Shown here piece by piece: positions 1 through 5,141 of a stretch of DNA of 5,141 bases (its first letter is position 1; each line of letters opens with the position of its first letter). Source of the DNA: an uncultured Hungatella sp. (GTDB taxonomy: Bacteria; Bacillota; Clostridia; Lachnospirales; Lachnospiraceae); NCBI GenBank assembly GCA_959018155.1, contig CAUEKH010000229.1:1-5141 (forward strand), read 5' to 3'. A model generated the notes under the pieces. The model was not told where the DNA came from and did not search any database. It saw nothing but the letters and a program-made list of their open reading frames with translations. The position numbers and the translations under genes are program-made.

Positions 1-939
1 CTGGCGGCGCATTGCAAGCTGGACGAGTACCATACAGATGACTATGACTACAAAGGCACAGAGAATCGAGGTAAGCAATATCATATAGTTGCCTGACTTC
101 TGAATGGAATCCACCGGAACAGCGGCAACAAGGTACCAGTTCATATCGGGGTTTACCGGGGTGGCGTAGAGGAAAGTCTCAATATCGGCAATCTTCAGGA
201 CGGTGCTGCCAATCTGATTATCCATCATCAGCTGCTGAAAGGCATCCACTTCTTCAGGGGAATTTTCCGATTCCAGCAGCATGGAAAACAGTGTTGTATA
301 AGAACCCTGGGACGAGGTGTCTTTTGTATAGACGAGATAACGTCCATCTGAGGCATCAATCATATAGGAGTATCCGCAGCCGTCATAAAATTCCATTGCG
401 GACTCCATGTAATAGCGCTGCAAATCCGTGAATCCGTACAGGGTTCCCACATTTTTCCCGTGCTTTGTAATTTCACAGCGCATAGTAATCTGGCGCTGCC
501 CGTTCCACCCGAAATAAGCGCGGCTGATATCAGGAGAAGTCGTGAAGTCAAACCAGGCTTCATTTTTCCCGGGAAATTCGGCCGGGCTTCCGTCATTATA
601 TATGCCGGTTCCGTCAGTGGAGACAACCGCGGTTCTGGAAAAATAATTCCTGGTTGTAAAATCAGCCAGTTCGGGCTGAATATCCTTTTCGTCAATAAAA
701 GCCAGCGTGTCCGCAAAATTAGCCAGAACCAGCTGTGTGTTGGAGATATTTTCATGCAGTGTATCGGCAGCCACATCAGAGAGCCCTTTGATGTTCACGG
801 TTGAATTATCCCACATACTGCTGTTGATTTTCATGACAAAGCCGGCGGTGCCTGTGACAAGAACAAACACCAGTAATATGCTGACGAGTAAGGTTCTGTG
901 CTTTTTAAGCAATTTAAAATACTTCTCATTTTTATTCAT
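1..939 (-). CDS. Membrane sensor protein with dCache-type extracellular domain, N-terminal part (probable sensor histidine kinase or other transmembrane signaller; C-terminus outside window)
   Basis: The reading frame starts at an ATG (939-937) and stays open to base 1, giving 313 residues without a stop, so the gene is cut by the window edge. Residues 16-36 form a hydrophobic transmembrane helix after a lysine-rich cytoplasmic start. Residues of about 37-284 are extracellular and have the layout of a double Cache domain: a long helix, a distal PAS-like fold (about 100-180, with FSRTAVVSTDGTGIYNDG) and a proximal one (about 190-275, with YSYMIDASDGRYLVY and ending WYLVAAVP). A second transmembrane helix spans about 285-307, followed by a basic stop-transfer LAMRRQ. 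The output domain lies beyond the window, so histidine kinase, hybrid kinase or GGDEF protein all remain possible. The start codon lies inside the last codons of the upstream binding-protein gene (8-base overlap), with a weak GGGGAAG ribosome site at 946-952, so the two are co-transcribed and probably translationally coupled. The topology is clear; the output type is inference. Confidence 0.8.
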   Translation of the reverse strand, partial: MNKNEKYFKLLKKHRTLLVSILLVFVLVTGTAGFVMKINSSMWDNSTVNIKGLSDVAADTLHENISNTQLVLANFADTLAFIDEKDIQPELADFTTRNYFSRTAVVSTDGTGIYNDGSPAEFPGKNEAWFDFTTSPDISRAYFGWNGQRQITMRCEITKHGKNVGTLYGFTDLQRYYMESAMEFYDGCGYSYMIDASDGRYLVYTKDTSSQGSYTTLFSMLLESENSPEEVDAFQQLMMDNQIGSTVLKIADIETFLYATPVNPDMNWYLVAAVPVDSIQKSGNYMILLTSILCAFVVIVICMVLVQLAMRRQ

Positions 940-2230
940 TGTCAGCTTCCCCGAGCAATATGCGGTCTATATTTTCCACCGCTTCATCTACGGTAATGGT
1001 TCCCTGGGCAATCTGCGCACAGAGCTTTCCTGCTGTTGTCTCCAAATCGAGATGGAGACGGGGGTCTGCCGCTGAGGAGGCGCGTCCCTGGGAGACGGTC
1101 TGTGAAATATTATTGAGATCATCCACTGAGGATTTACCGTTCTTTAAGGGACTTAAAGCCACCCCAAGATTTGTGAACAGATCTACCACCTCAGGTTCAG
1201 ACACAAAGTCAATAAATTGAAGAGCCTCCTTTAAGTGAGCGCTTTTTGCGTTTACACATATGGGAAGGGAAGCTTTAATAATGGCCAGATTATTTTCCGT
1301 GCCAAGAGGAAGCGCGACAAATTCATAGTGGAAGGACGGATCTCCCTTCCATATCTGGCTTAAAGACCAGCTTGCACCCAGGAGAAAGGCGTGGGAGCCG
1401 TCGGTGAAATCGTTTACCTCGCTGGTCCATGCCGGAATCGTCAGTGCTTTTTCTGTGTCCCAGTATCCTTCCTGGCAGAACGTATCTATAAGCTGGAAAC
1501 CTTCACGAAGGTCTTCTCCCAGGGAAAGGCTTCCATTATTATACGCATCATAATCAAGCGTCCTGTTGTCCTCTAAATCGTGGACAGCCAGAAAACGGCC
1601 AAGGGCAATGATTTTGGCAGCGTACCCTTCATCCTTCAGACTGGCGGCAATGGGGATCTCTCCCTGGCTGCGGATTGTGCTGCAGCAGTTTAAAAATTCG
1701 TCCAGAGTGACAGGGATAGAAAGGCCATATTCATTGAGCTTATCGACATTTACAAAGATACCGTAAGACCCCATAGCCAGCGGAACCCCAGGAACCTGGT
1801 CTCCCATATGGATCAGCTGCTGAATCGTGTCATTATAATTGGAGATATTGTCTGTGGACGATAAATCGAATATTTTACTGCCAATATACCCCCGTCTGTC
1901 CATTTCTGCAAAGGCATTGGGATTCAGCATAAAAATGTCGTCAGCAGTCCCTGATTCCAGGCGGTTGTAGAGAACGTCAAGATATCCGTCCTGGTTGGAA
2001 AGCCCCTCATAAGTAATGGAAATATCGGGATTTTTTTTCATAAAATCATTCAGAACTGATTCAATTGACAGAATCTGCTCTGCCCCCACCTTAAATCCGA
2101 ACATGGTTAAATGAACCTTTGAAGTATCTTTCGGTTCCTCCGTCTCAATCTGTCCGTGTTTCTGCGCGGAACATCCGCATAAAAGTGTTGCGCATAATAA
2201 AAAAATACTCAGTTTTTCCCATGCCCGCAT
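932..2230 (-). CDS. Extracellular solute-binding lipoprotein (ABC-type, family 1/MalE-like)
   Basis: This 432-residue protein has the size and pattern of family 1 (SBP_bac_1/SBP_bac_8) sugar-type binding proteins. It opens with a lipoprotein signal peptide, MRAWEKLSIFLLCATLLCG, followed by the lipidated Cys20 and a polar linker. The mature part starts with a beta strand HLTMFGF, then a helix and 'DFMKKNPDISITYEG', typical of the first lobe. 'GTADDIFMLNP', 'VPGVPLAMGSYGIFVNVDKL' and 'GIPVTLDEF'-like segments follow the usual order in this fold (the last reads SIPVTLDEF here). An upstream in-frame ATG at 2263 would add 11 residues but has no ribosome site, whereas the ATG at 2230 has AAGGAG (2240-2245) nine bases upstream and gives a normal signal peptide, so 2230 is chosen. 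No permease or ATPase gene is visible. The gene instead overlaps a membrane sensor gene, suggesting that the protein may present a ligand to that receptor rather than serve transport; this is inference. The ligand is unknown. Confidence 0.9.
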   Translation of the reverse strand: MRAWEKLSIFLLCATLLCGCSAQKHGQIETEEPKDTSKVHLTMFGFKVGAEQILSIESVLNDFMKKNPDISITYEGLSNQDGYLDVLYNRLESGTADDIFMLNPNAFAEMDRRGYIGSKIFDLSSTDNISNYNDTIQQLIHMGDQVPGVPLAMGSYGIFVNVDKLNEYGLSIPVTLDEFLNCCSTIRSQGEIPIAASLKDEGYAAKIIALGRFLAVHDLEDNRTLDYDAYNNGSLSLGEDLREGFQLIDTFCQEGYWDTEKALTIPAWTSEVNDFTDGSHAFLLGASWSLSQIWKGDPSFHYEFVALPLGTENNLAIIKASLPICVNAKSAHLKEALQFIDFVSEPEVVDLFTNLGVALSPLKNGKSSVDDLNNISQTVSQGRASSAADPRLHLDLETTAGKLCAQIAQGTITVDEAVENIDRILLGEADNE

Positions 2231-2239
2231 AGACGTAAT

Positions 2240-2245
2240 CTCCTT
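2240..2245 (-). promoter_or_regulatory. Ribosome binding site deciding the binding-protein start
   Basis: AAGGAG on the minus strand lies nine bases before the ATG at 2230. The in-frame ATG at 2263 is preceded only by AT-rich sequence without a Shine-Dalgarno match, so this site favours the shorter protein. Confidence 0.8.
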
Positions 2246-2280
2246 GTTAATTGGTGATTTCATAAATATATAATTAATTT

Positions 2281-2310
2281 AGTATACCATACTTTAGCAG
2301 GTTGTTACAA
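2281..2310 (-). promoter_or_regulatory. Candidate sigma-A promoter for the binding-protein/sensor genes
   Basis: Read on the minus strand, TTGTAA (2310-2305) and TATACT (2286-2281) are separated by 18 bases. The -10 differs from TATAAT at one base and the -35 matches TTGACA at four of six. The site lies about 50 bases before the chosen start codon. It overlaps the left arm of the inverted repeat at 2302-2344, so it may be repressible. This is pattern matching only. Confidence 0.5.
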
Positions 2311-2344
2311 TAGTTTGTGGTCATATGTTGTCTAACTGTAACAA
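2302..2344. repeat. 8-bp perfect inverted repeat in the divergent intergenic region (candidate operator)
   Basis: TTGTTACA (2302-2309) and TGTAACAA (2337-2344) are exact reverse complements separated by 27 bases, with arm centres 35 bases apart. The left arm overlaps the -35 box of the minus-strand promoter and the right arm lies about 50 bases before the plus-strand -35. The distance is too long for a single compact dimer site; two half-sites bound by a looping or tetrameric regulator, or chance in AT-rich DNA, are both possible. Confidence 0.35.
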
Positions 2345-2391
2345 AATGATGGAGAATTTACAGTAAAAATAAAATAAAGTGCCTAAAACTC

Positions 2392-2420
2392 TTCCCATTC
2401 CAGTCAAAACTCATTATAAT
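2392..2420 (+). promoter_or_regulatory. Candidate sigma-A promoter of the HydS/DRTGG operon
   Basis: A perfect -10 box TATAAT (2415-2420) is preceded at 17 bases by TTCCCA (2392-2397), a 4-of-6 match to TTGACA. Transcription would begin near 2427 and leave a leader of about 64 bases before the first start codon. The weak -35 suggests modest or activator-assisted expression. This assignment rests on sequence match and position only. Confidence 0.5.
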
Positions 2421-2429
2421 CAAATTATA

Positions 2430-2453
2430 TCTGTGTGCCAGCAAAGACACAGA
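2430..2453 (+). promoter_or_regulatory. Short hairpin / inverted repeat in the operon leader
   Basis: TCTGTGT (2430-2436) and ACACAGA (2447-2453) are perfect complements with a 10-base loop. It sits just downstream of the candidate transcription start and about 20 bases before the ribosome site. It has no U-tract and so is not an intrinsic terminator. It could be an operator at the start site, a 5'-end stabilising stem, or chance. Confidence 0.3.
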
Positions 2454-2490
2454 GAGCGTGTAAGAATTCAGGGCGAAGGAGAGTGGCATT

Positions 2491-2838
2491 ATGACTGTAA
2501 AAGATGTAAGGGATATTCTGGGGGCCAGGGTGCTGGTCGGGGAAGATCATCTCGACTGTGAGGTAAGGAGTGCCTGCGGTTCCGATATGATGAGCGATGT
2601 GCTGGCGTTTTCCAAGGATCATTCCGTATTGCTTACGGGGCTGTGCAATCCCCAGGTTATCCGTACTGCCGAGATGCTGGATATCGTATGTCTGATATTT
2701 GTGAGGGGGAAGAAGCCCGATGAGGCTATGCTGGAGATGGCGAGGGAGAGAAATTTAATTGTCCTGGCAACGGGACACCGGATGTTCTCTGCCTGCGGAA
2801 TGCTTTACGCGGCAGGGCTTCATGGAGGTGCGATCTGA
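2491..2838 (+). CDS. Stand-alone DRTGG-domain protein (first copy)
   Basis: This 115-residue soluble protein consists of a single DRTGG-type domain, a fold otherwise found beside CBS domains and in phosphotransacetylase-related proteins and thought to be regulatory. Visible conserved parts are the N-terminal helix 'TVKDVRDILGARVLVG', the block GSDMMSDVLAF (30-40), 'LTGLCNPQVIRTAEMLDI' (48-65) and 'VRGKKPDE' (71-78). It has five cysteines (23, 29, 52, 67, 102), high for its size. There is no membrane segment or signal peptide. AAGGAGAG (2476-2483) lies at good spacing before the ATG. The stop codon overlaps the next gene's ATG by one base (TGATG), so the two are translationally coupled. DRTGG proteins of this size are known neighbours of [FeFe]-hydrogenase genes in Clostridia. 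The molecular role is not established; ligand or nucleotide sensing is inference. Confidence 0.85.
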   Translation: MTVKDVRDILGARVLVGEDHLDCEVRSACGSDMMSDVLAFSKDHSVLLTGLCNPQVIRTAEMLDIVCLIFVRGKKPDEAMLEMARERNLIVLATGHRMFSACGMLYAAGLHGGAI

Positions 2839-3263
2839 TGGATGACGTTATCACACTGACTTATCACATTTCGCCGGAGGATTTTACGAGGGCCGGCGAG
2901 GCGAGCAGCGATGTGAAGGGAAAGCTAAAGCAGATGGGGGTCAGCCCCGATGCTGTCAGAAAAGTGGCTATCGCCATGTATGAAGGAGAAATCAACATGG
3001 TGATCCACGCAAAGGGCGGAGAGATCACGGTGAATATCACGCCGCAGATGATTGAGATGATCCTGGCCGATGTGGGGCCGGGAATTCCTGATGTGGCTCT
3101 GGCGATGCAGGCCGGGTACTCTACGGCACCCGATGAGGTTCGTTCCCTGGGATTTGGAGCGGGCATGGGCCTTCCCAATATGAAAAAATATACAGATTCA
3201 ATGGAGATCGATACGAAACTGGGGGTGGGGACCACCATTCGTATGGTTGTGAATATCCAGTAA
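2838..3263 (+). CDS. GHKL ATP-binding protein, anti-sigma factor/serine kinase type (RsbW/SpoIIAB-like)
   Basis: This 141-residue protein is essentially one histidine-kinase-like ATPase domain with no sensor, dimerisation or receiver part, the usual size for RsbW/SpoIIAB-type proteins. The ATP-binding boxes are visible: the N-box with Glu49 and Asn53 (EGEIN), the G1 box DVGPGI (78-83), the G2 box GFGAGMGL (105-112) and a G3-like GTT (131-133). Such proteins bind ATP and either phosphorylate a partner on Ser/Thr or sequester a sigma factor. No sigma factor or STAS anti-anti-sigma gene is in the window, so the partner is unknown. The ATG overlaps the stop of the upstream DRTGG gene by one base and has GGAGG (2824-2828) before it. 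Its place directly before a sensory hydrogenase suggests that it is the output of that sensor, which is inference from context. Confidence 0.88.
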   Translation: MDDVITLTYHISPEDFTRAGEASSDVKGKLKQMGVSPDAVRKVAIAMYEGEINMVIHAKGGEITVNITPQMIEMILADVGPGIPDVALAMQAGYSTAPDEVRSLGFGAGMGLPNMKKYTDSMEIDTKLGVGTTIRMVVNIQ

Positions 3264-3266
3264 AGG

Positions 3267-3291
3267 CGCGTGGAGACAGGACGCGTATAAT
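3267..3291 (+). promoter_or_regulatory. Hairpin followed by a TATAAT box in the gap before the hydrogenase gene
   Basis: The 59-base gap holds CGCGT (3267-3271) and ACGCG (3281-3285), a 5-bp GC-rich stem with a 9-base loop, immediately followed by a perfect TATAAT (3286-3291). There is no convincing -35 box at 17 bases and no U-tract, so it is neither a clear promoter nor a terminator. A weak internal promoter or an mRNA processing or stability stem is possible. Confidence 0.25.
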
Positions 3292-3311
3292 ATAAGGAAA
3301 ATCGGGGAAAT

Positions 3312-3319
3312 GGGGTGAT
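3312..3319 (+). promoter_or_regulatory. Ribosome binding site deciding the TTG start of the hydrogenase-like gene
   Basis: GGGGTGAT matches the GGTGAT end of the extended Shine-Dalgarno sequence and lies three bases before TTG 3323, the correct phase for that part of the anti-SD. The ATG at 3318 is in another frame. No ATG or GTG in the right frame precedes the ferredoxin motif, so TTG is the best start. Confidence 0.65.
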
Positions 3320-3322
3320 GGT

Positions 3323-4735
3323 TTGGATAAATTTTACCATTCCGTAAGGCTGGATCCGGAACTTTGCATGGGCTGTATTAACTGCATCAAGCGGTGTCCC
3401 ACGGAAGCCATCCGTGTGCGGAACGGCAAAGCACAGATTAACAGCAAGTTCTGTATTGACTGCGGAGAGTGCATCCGGGTGTGTCCGCATCATGCGAAAC
3501 ACGCAACCTATGACAAGCTGGACGTGTTAAAACAGTTTGAATATACGGTGGCGCTTCCGGCGCCGTCGCTTTACAGTCAGTTCAATAATCTGGATGATGT
3601 GAATATCGTGCTGAACGCCCTTCTGATGATGGGCTTCCACGATGTATTTGAAGTAAGCGCTGCCGCAGAGATCGTCTCTGAGGCCACAAGGGAATATATC
3701 AGTGAGTACCCTGACCGGCTGCCTGCCATCAGCACGGCCTGCCCGTCGGTGGTCCGGCTGATTCGTGTCAGGTTCCCGAATCTGATCCCGAACCTTCTGC
3801 CGTTAAATCCTCCGGTGGAGGTGGCGGCCATCATGGCGGCGAAGAAGGCGATGAAGGAGACGGGGCTTCCGAGAGAGAAGATAGGGATTATTTTTATTTC
3901 GCCCTGTCCGTCGAAGGTGACGTACGTAAAATCACCTCTCGGCACGGATCACAGTGAGGTGGATCGCGTCCTGGCAATCAAGGAAGTCTATCCGCAGCTC
4001 TTATCCTGCATGAAGGCAGTTGGAGAGGATCCGCCGGAGATCGGCACCTCCGGAAAGATCGGCGTCAGCTGGGGAAGAAGCGGCGGCGAGGCCAGCGGCC
4101 TGTTTACGGAAGATTACCTGGCAGCCGACGGAATTGAAAATGTGATCCGGGTGCTGGAGGATATGGAAGATCAGAAGTTTACCAATTTAAAATTTGTGGA
4201 GTTAAACGCCTGCAACGGCGGCTGTGTCGGCGGTGTGCTGACCGTGGAGAACCCGTACGTGGCGGAGGTCAAATTAAAACGTCTCCGCAAATACATGCCG
4301 GTTGCCAGAAGCCATATTGAGGGCGGCGCGGAGCAGACGGTGAGATGGACGAAGGAAGTGGAGTACGAGCCGGTCTTCAACCTGGGAAATACCATGATGG
4401 AGAGTTTCTCCAGGCTGAATCAGGTAGAACGCCTCTGTAAGAAGCTGCCGGGGCTGGACTGCGGTTCCTGCGGCGCGCCGACGTGCAAGGCGCTGGCCGA
4501 GGATATTGTGCGCGGGGAAGCCGTGGAGTCAGACTGCGTCTATTACCTGAGGGAAAACTTGCATAAGCTGTCGGAGGAAGTCTCGATCCTGGCAGATGAT
4601 ATTTCAGCGGGAAATGCGGAAGGGTATGAGATGTTAAAGGTCATGACCGAGTATATCCAGCGGATTTCTGATGAAATGTCGCTGTTAGACGGGATGGACG
4701 AGAAGGAAAAAGACGAGAAACAGATAAAGGAGTAA
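3323..4735 (+). CDS. hydS: Putative sensory [FeFe]-hydrogenase (HydS-like) with N-terminal 2[4Fe-4S] ferredoxin domain and C-terminal FeS domain
   Basis: This 470-residue cytoplasmic protein starts at TTG. Residues 15-25 (C15, C18, C21, C25) and 44-54 (C44, C47, C50, C54) are two 4Fe-4S ferredoxin motifs. Residues of about 70-340 are the H-cluster domain, with ligands C140 (STACPSV), C195 (SPCPSK), C297 and C301 (NACNGGC). Catalytic enzymes have TSCCP, MPC and MAC motifs. Here the proton-transfer cysteine is Ala139 and the two methionines are Ser193 and Asn295, as in sensory groups C/D rather than group A enzymes. Residues of about 371-405 form an RnfB-type FeS motif (C380, C383, C388, C405; C372 extra). 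The tail (about 406-470) is helical and highly charged, with no PAS domain or phosphatase, which fits the PAS-less group better. It probably reads H2 or ferredoxin redox state and passes it to the GHKL protein encoded upstream. Sensory function is inferred from motifs and context; H-cluster loading would need HydE, HydF and HydG, not seen here. Confidence 0.9.
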   Translation: MDKFYHSVRLDPELCMGCINCIKRCPTEAIRVRNGKAQINSKFCIDCGECIRVCPHHAKHATYDKLDVLKQFEYTVALPAPSLYSQFNNLDDVNIVLNALLMMGFHDVFEVSAAAEIVSEATREYISEYPDRLPAISTACPSVVRLIRVRFPNLIPNLLPLNPPVEVAAIMAAKKAMKETGLPREKIGIIFISPCPSKVTYVKSPLGTDHSEVDRVLAIKEVYPQLLSCMKAVGEDPPEIGTSGKIGVSWGRSGGEASGLFTEDYLAADGIENVIRVLEDMEDQKFTNLKFVELNACNGGCVGGVLTVENPYVAEVKLKRLRKYMPVARSHIEGGAEQTVRWTKEVEYEPVFNLGNTMMESFSRLNQVERLCKKLPGLDCGSCGAPTCKALAEDIVRGEAVESDCVYYLRENLHKLSEEVSILADDISAGNAEGYEMLKVMTEYIQRISDEMSLLDGMDEKEKDEKQIKE

Positions 4736-4739
4736 AGGT

Positions 4740-5084
4740 ATGACAGTTCAGGAACTGATAGACAGCGGCCTTTTTGCGGTTGTGAATGTGGGGGAGAATC
4801 CAGAGCGGGAGATTACGAAGCCGTTCTGCTGTGATTTGCTCAGTATTGCTATGGGGCGCGCGCCGGCCGGATGCGCCTGGGTGACGGTGATGGGAAATAT
4901 GAATACCCTGGCGGTGGCCTCTTTAACGGATTCGGACTGCTTTATCATGGCGGAGTCGGCTCTGCTTGACGTTGTGGCGATGAAGAAGGTGGTGGAGCAG
5001 GAATACACCGTTTTAACGACGGATATGCCCATCATTGAGGCGGATTTTGCCGTATCGGATTCATTATACGGTCACGTGTGTTGA
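4740..5084 (+). CDS. Stand-alone DRTGG-domain protein (second copy)
   Basis: This 114-residue protein is related in type, but not closely in sequence, to the first DRTGG protein; both begin MTV and share the same length. The most conserved-looking stretch is residues 29-62, containing FCCDLLSIAMGRAPAG and WVTVMGNMNTLAVASL. It has a vicinal Cys pair (30-31) plus C45, C67 and a C-terminal C114. The ATG is four bases after the hydrogenase stop, with AAGGAG (4727-4732) overlapping the end of that gene, so it belongs to the same operon. The C-terminal 12 residues (from about ADFAV) look less like a regular domain end. The function is not established. Pairing with HydS and a GHKL protein suggests a regulatory role; automatic labels such as transcriptional regulator would not be supported, since no DNA-binding domain is visible. 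Confidence 0.8.
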   Translation: MTVQELIDSGLFAVVNVGENPEREITKPFCCDLLSIAMGRAPAGCAWVTVMGNMNTLAVASLTDSDCFIMAESALLDVVAMKKVVEQEYTVLTTDMPIIEADFAVSDSLYGHVC

Positions 5085-5094
5085 CACATGTGAT
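5071..5094 (+). repeat. Imperfect hairpin over the stop codon of the second DRTGG gene
   Basis: CACGTGTG (5073-5080) and CACATGTG (5085-5092) pair with one mismatch around a TTGA loop that contains the TGA stop; one further T-A pair and a G-T pair extend the stem. No T-rich tract follows, so it is not a standard terminator. It could act on coupling to a following gene, mark the edge of an insertion, or be chance. Confidence 0.3.
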
Positions 5095-5141
5095 GGCATA
5101 CTGTGATTCTTGTACTGCGTTCCGACCTTCATATGCAACCC
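5085..5141. other. Unassigned 3' tail
   Basis: The last 57 bases hold no recognised gene. A frame from GTG 5090 or ATG 5093 is open to the edge (MAYCDSCTAFRPSYAT), but it has no ribosome site and matches no family I know. On the minus strand an ATG at 5132-5130 gives a 22-codon frame (beginning MKVGTQYKNHSM) that ends in a TAA just inside the DRTGG gene, also unrecognised. In related operons a PHP-domain protein often follows; its usual His-x-His start is not visible here. Confidence 0.2.

Noticed and set aside
360..1075. Several open frames of 114-138 codons overlapping the sensor gene and the end of the binding-protein gene
   Set aside because: They overlap the long sensor frame, which continues from 939 to base 1 with clear transmembrane and Cache features; their compositions are not protein-like.
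2231..2263. Upstream ATG at 2263 as start of the binding protein
   Set aside because: No ribosome site precedes it, it adds a polar stretch before the signal peptide, and a strong AAGGAG lies before the ATG at 2230.
2328..2344. Rex operator in the intergenic region
   Set aside because: Only the right half resembles TTAACAA and the total length is 17 rather than 18 bases, so it is kept as a weak hypothesis and not annotated.
2864..3502. Long 212-codon open frame on the minus strand opposite the GHKL and HydS genes
   Set aside because: It lies across two clear genes with intact motifs on the other strand and shows no domain or ribosome site; it is an antisense shadow.
3323..4735. Catalytic fermentative hydrogenase (HydA)
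   Set aside because: The proton-transfer cysteine and both conserved methionines are replaced, and the protein is shorter than typical multi-cluster HydA; the sensory type fits better.
5093..5141. Start of a PHP-domain gene
   Set aside because: The open frame has no His-x-His motif near its start and no ribosome binding site.
1..5141. CRISPR array, tRNA, rRNA or complete insertion sequence
   Set aside because: No regularly spaced repeats, no tRNA-like cloverleaf and no transposase coding were seen.

Overview
The window looks like chromosomal DNA of an anaerobic, fermentative Clostridia, most likely a Lachnospiraceae-type gut bacterium. The reasons are a ferredoxin-linked [FeFe]-hydrogenase-like protein, strong AGGAGG-type ribosome binding sites, a TTG start, a lipoprotein-type solute-binding protein and moderate GC. 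The exact species cannot be read from the sequence.

Layout. Two gene sets are transcribed divergently from an intergenic region of about 260 bases (2231-2490). On the minus strand, running leftwards, are a substrate-binding lipoprotein (932-2230) and, overlapping its 3' end by 8 bases, the N-terminal part of a membrane sensor protein (939 down to base 1, where it leaves the window). On the plus strand is a compact operon: a stand-alone DRTGG-domain protein (2491-2838), a small GHKL ATP-binding protein of the anti-sigma/serine kinase type (2838-3263), a [FeFe]-hydrogenase-like iron-sulfur protein (3323-4735) and a second DRTGG-domain protein (4740-5084). The last 57 bases hold nothing I recognise.

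How the genes work together. The hydrogenase-like protein keeps all four H-cluster cysteines. However, the cysteine that catalytic hydrogenases use for proton transfer is alanine, and the two methionines usually found next to the H-cluster ligands are serine and asparagine. This is the pattern of putative sensory hydrogenases (HydS), so the plus-strand operon is best read as a hydrogen or redox sensing module. HydS would be the sensor, the GHKL protein a phosphotransfer or partner-switching output, and the two DRTGG proteins accessory ligand-binding or regulatory parts. In related bacteria such genes often lie beside the NADH/ferredoxin-dependent electron-bifurcating hydrogenase genes; those would be beyond the right edge and are not seen here. 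The minus-strand pair looks like a separate system in which a binding lipoprotein works with a dCache-type membrane receptor, since no ABC permease or ATPase is visible. The intergenic region carries a candidate promoter for each direction and an 8-bp perfect inverted repeat whose left arm covers the minus-strand -35 box.
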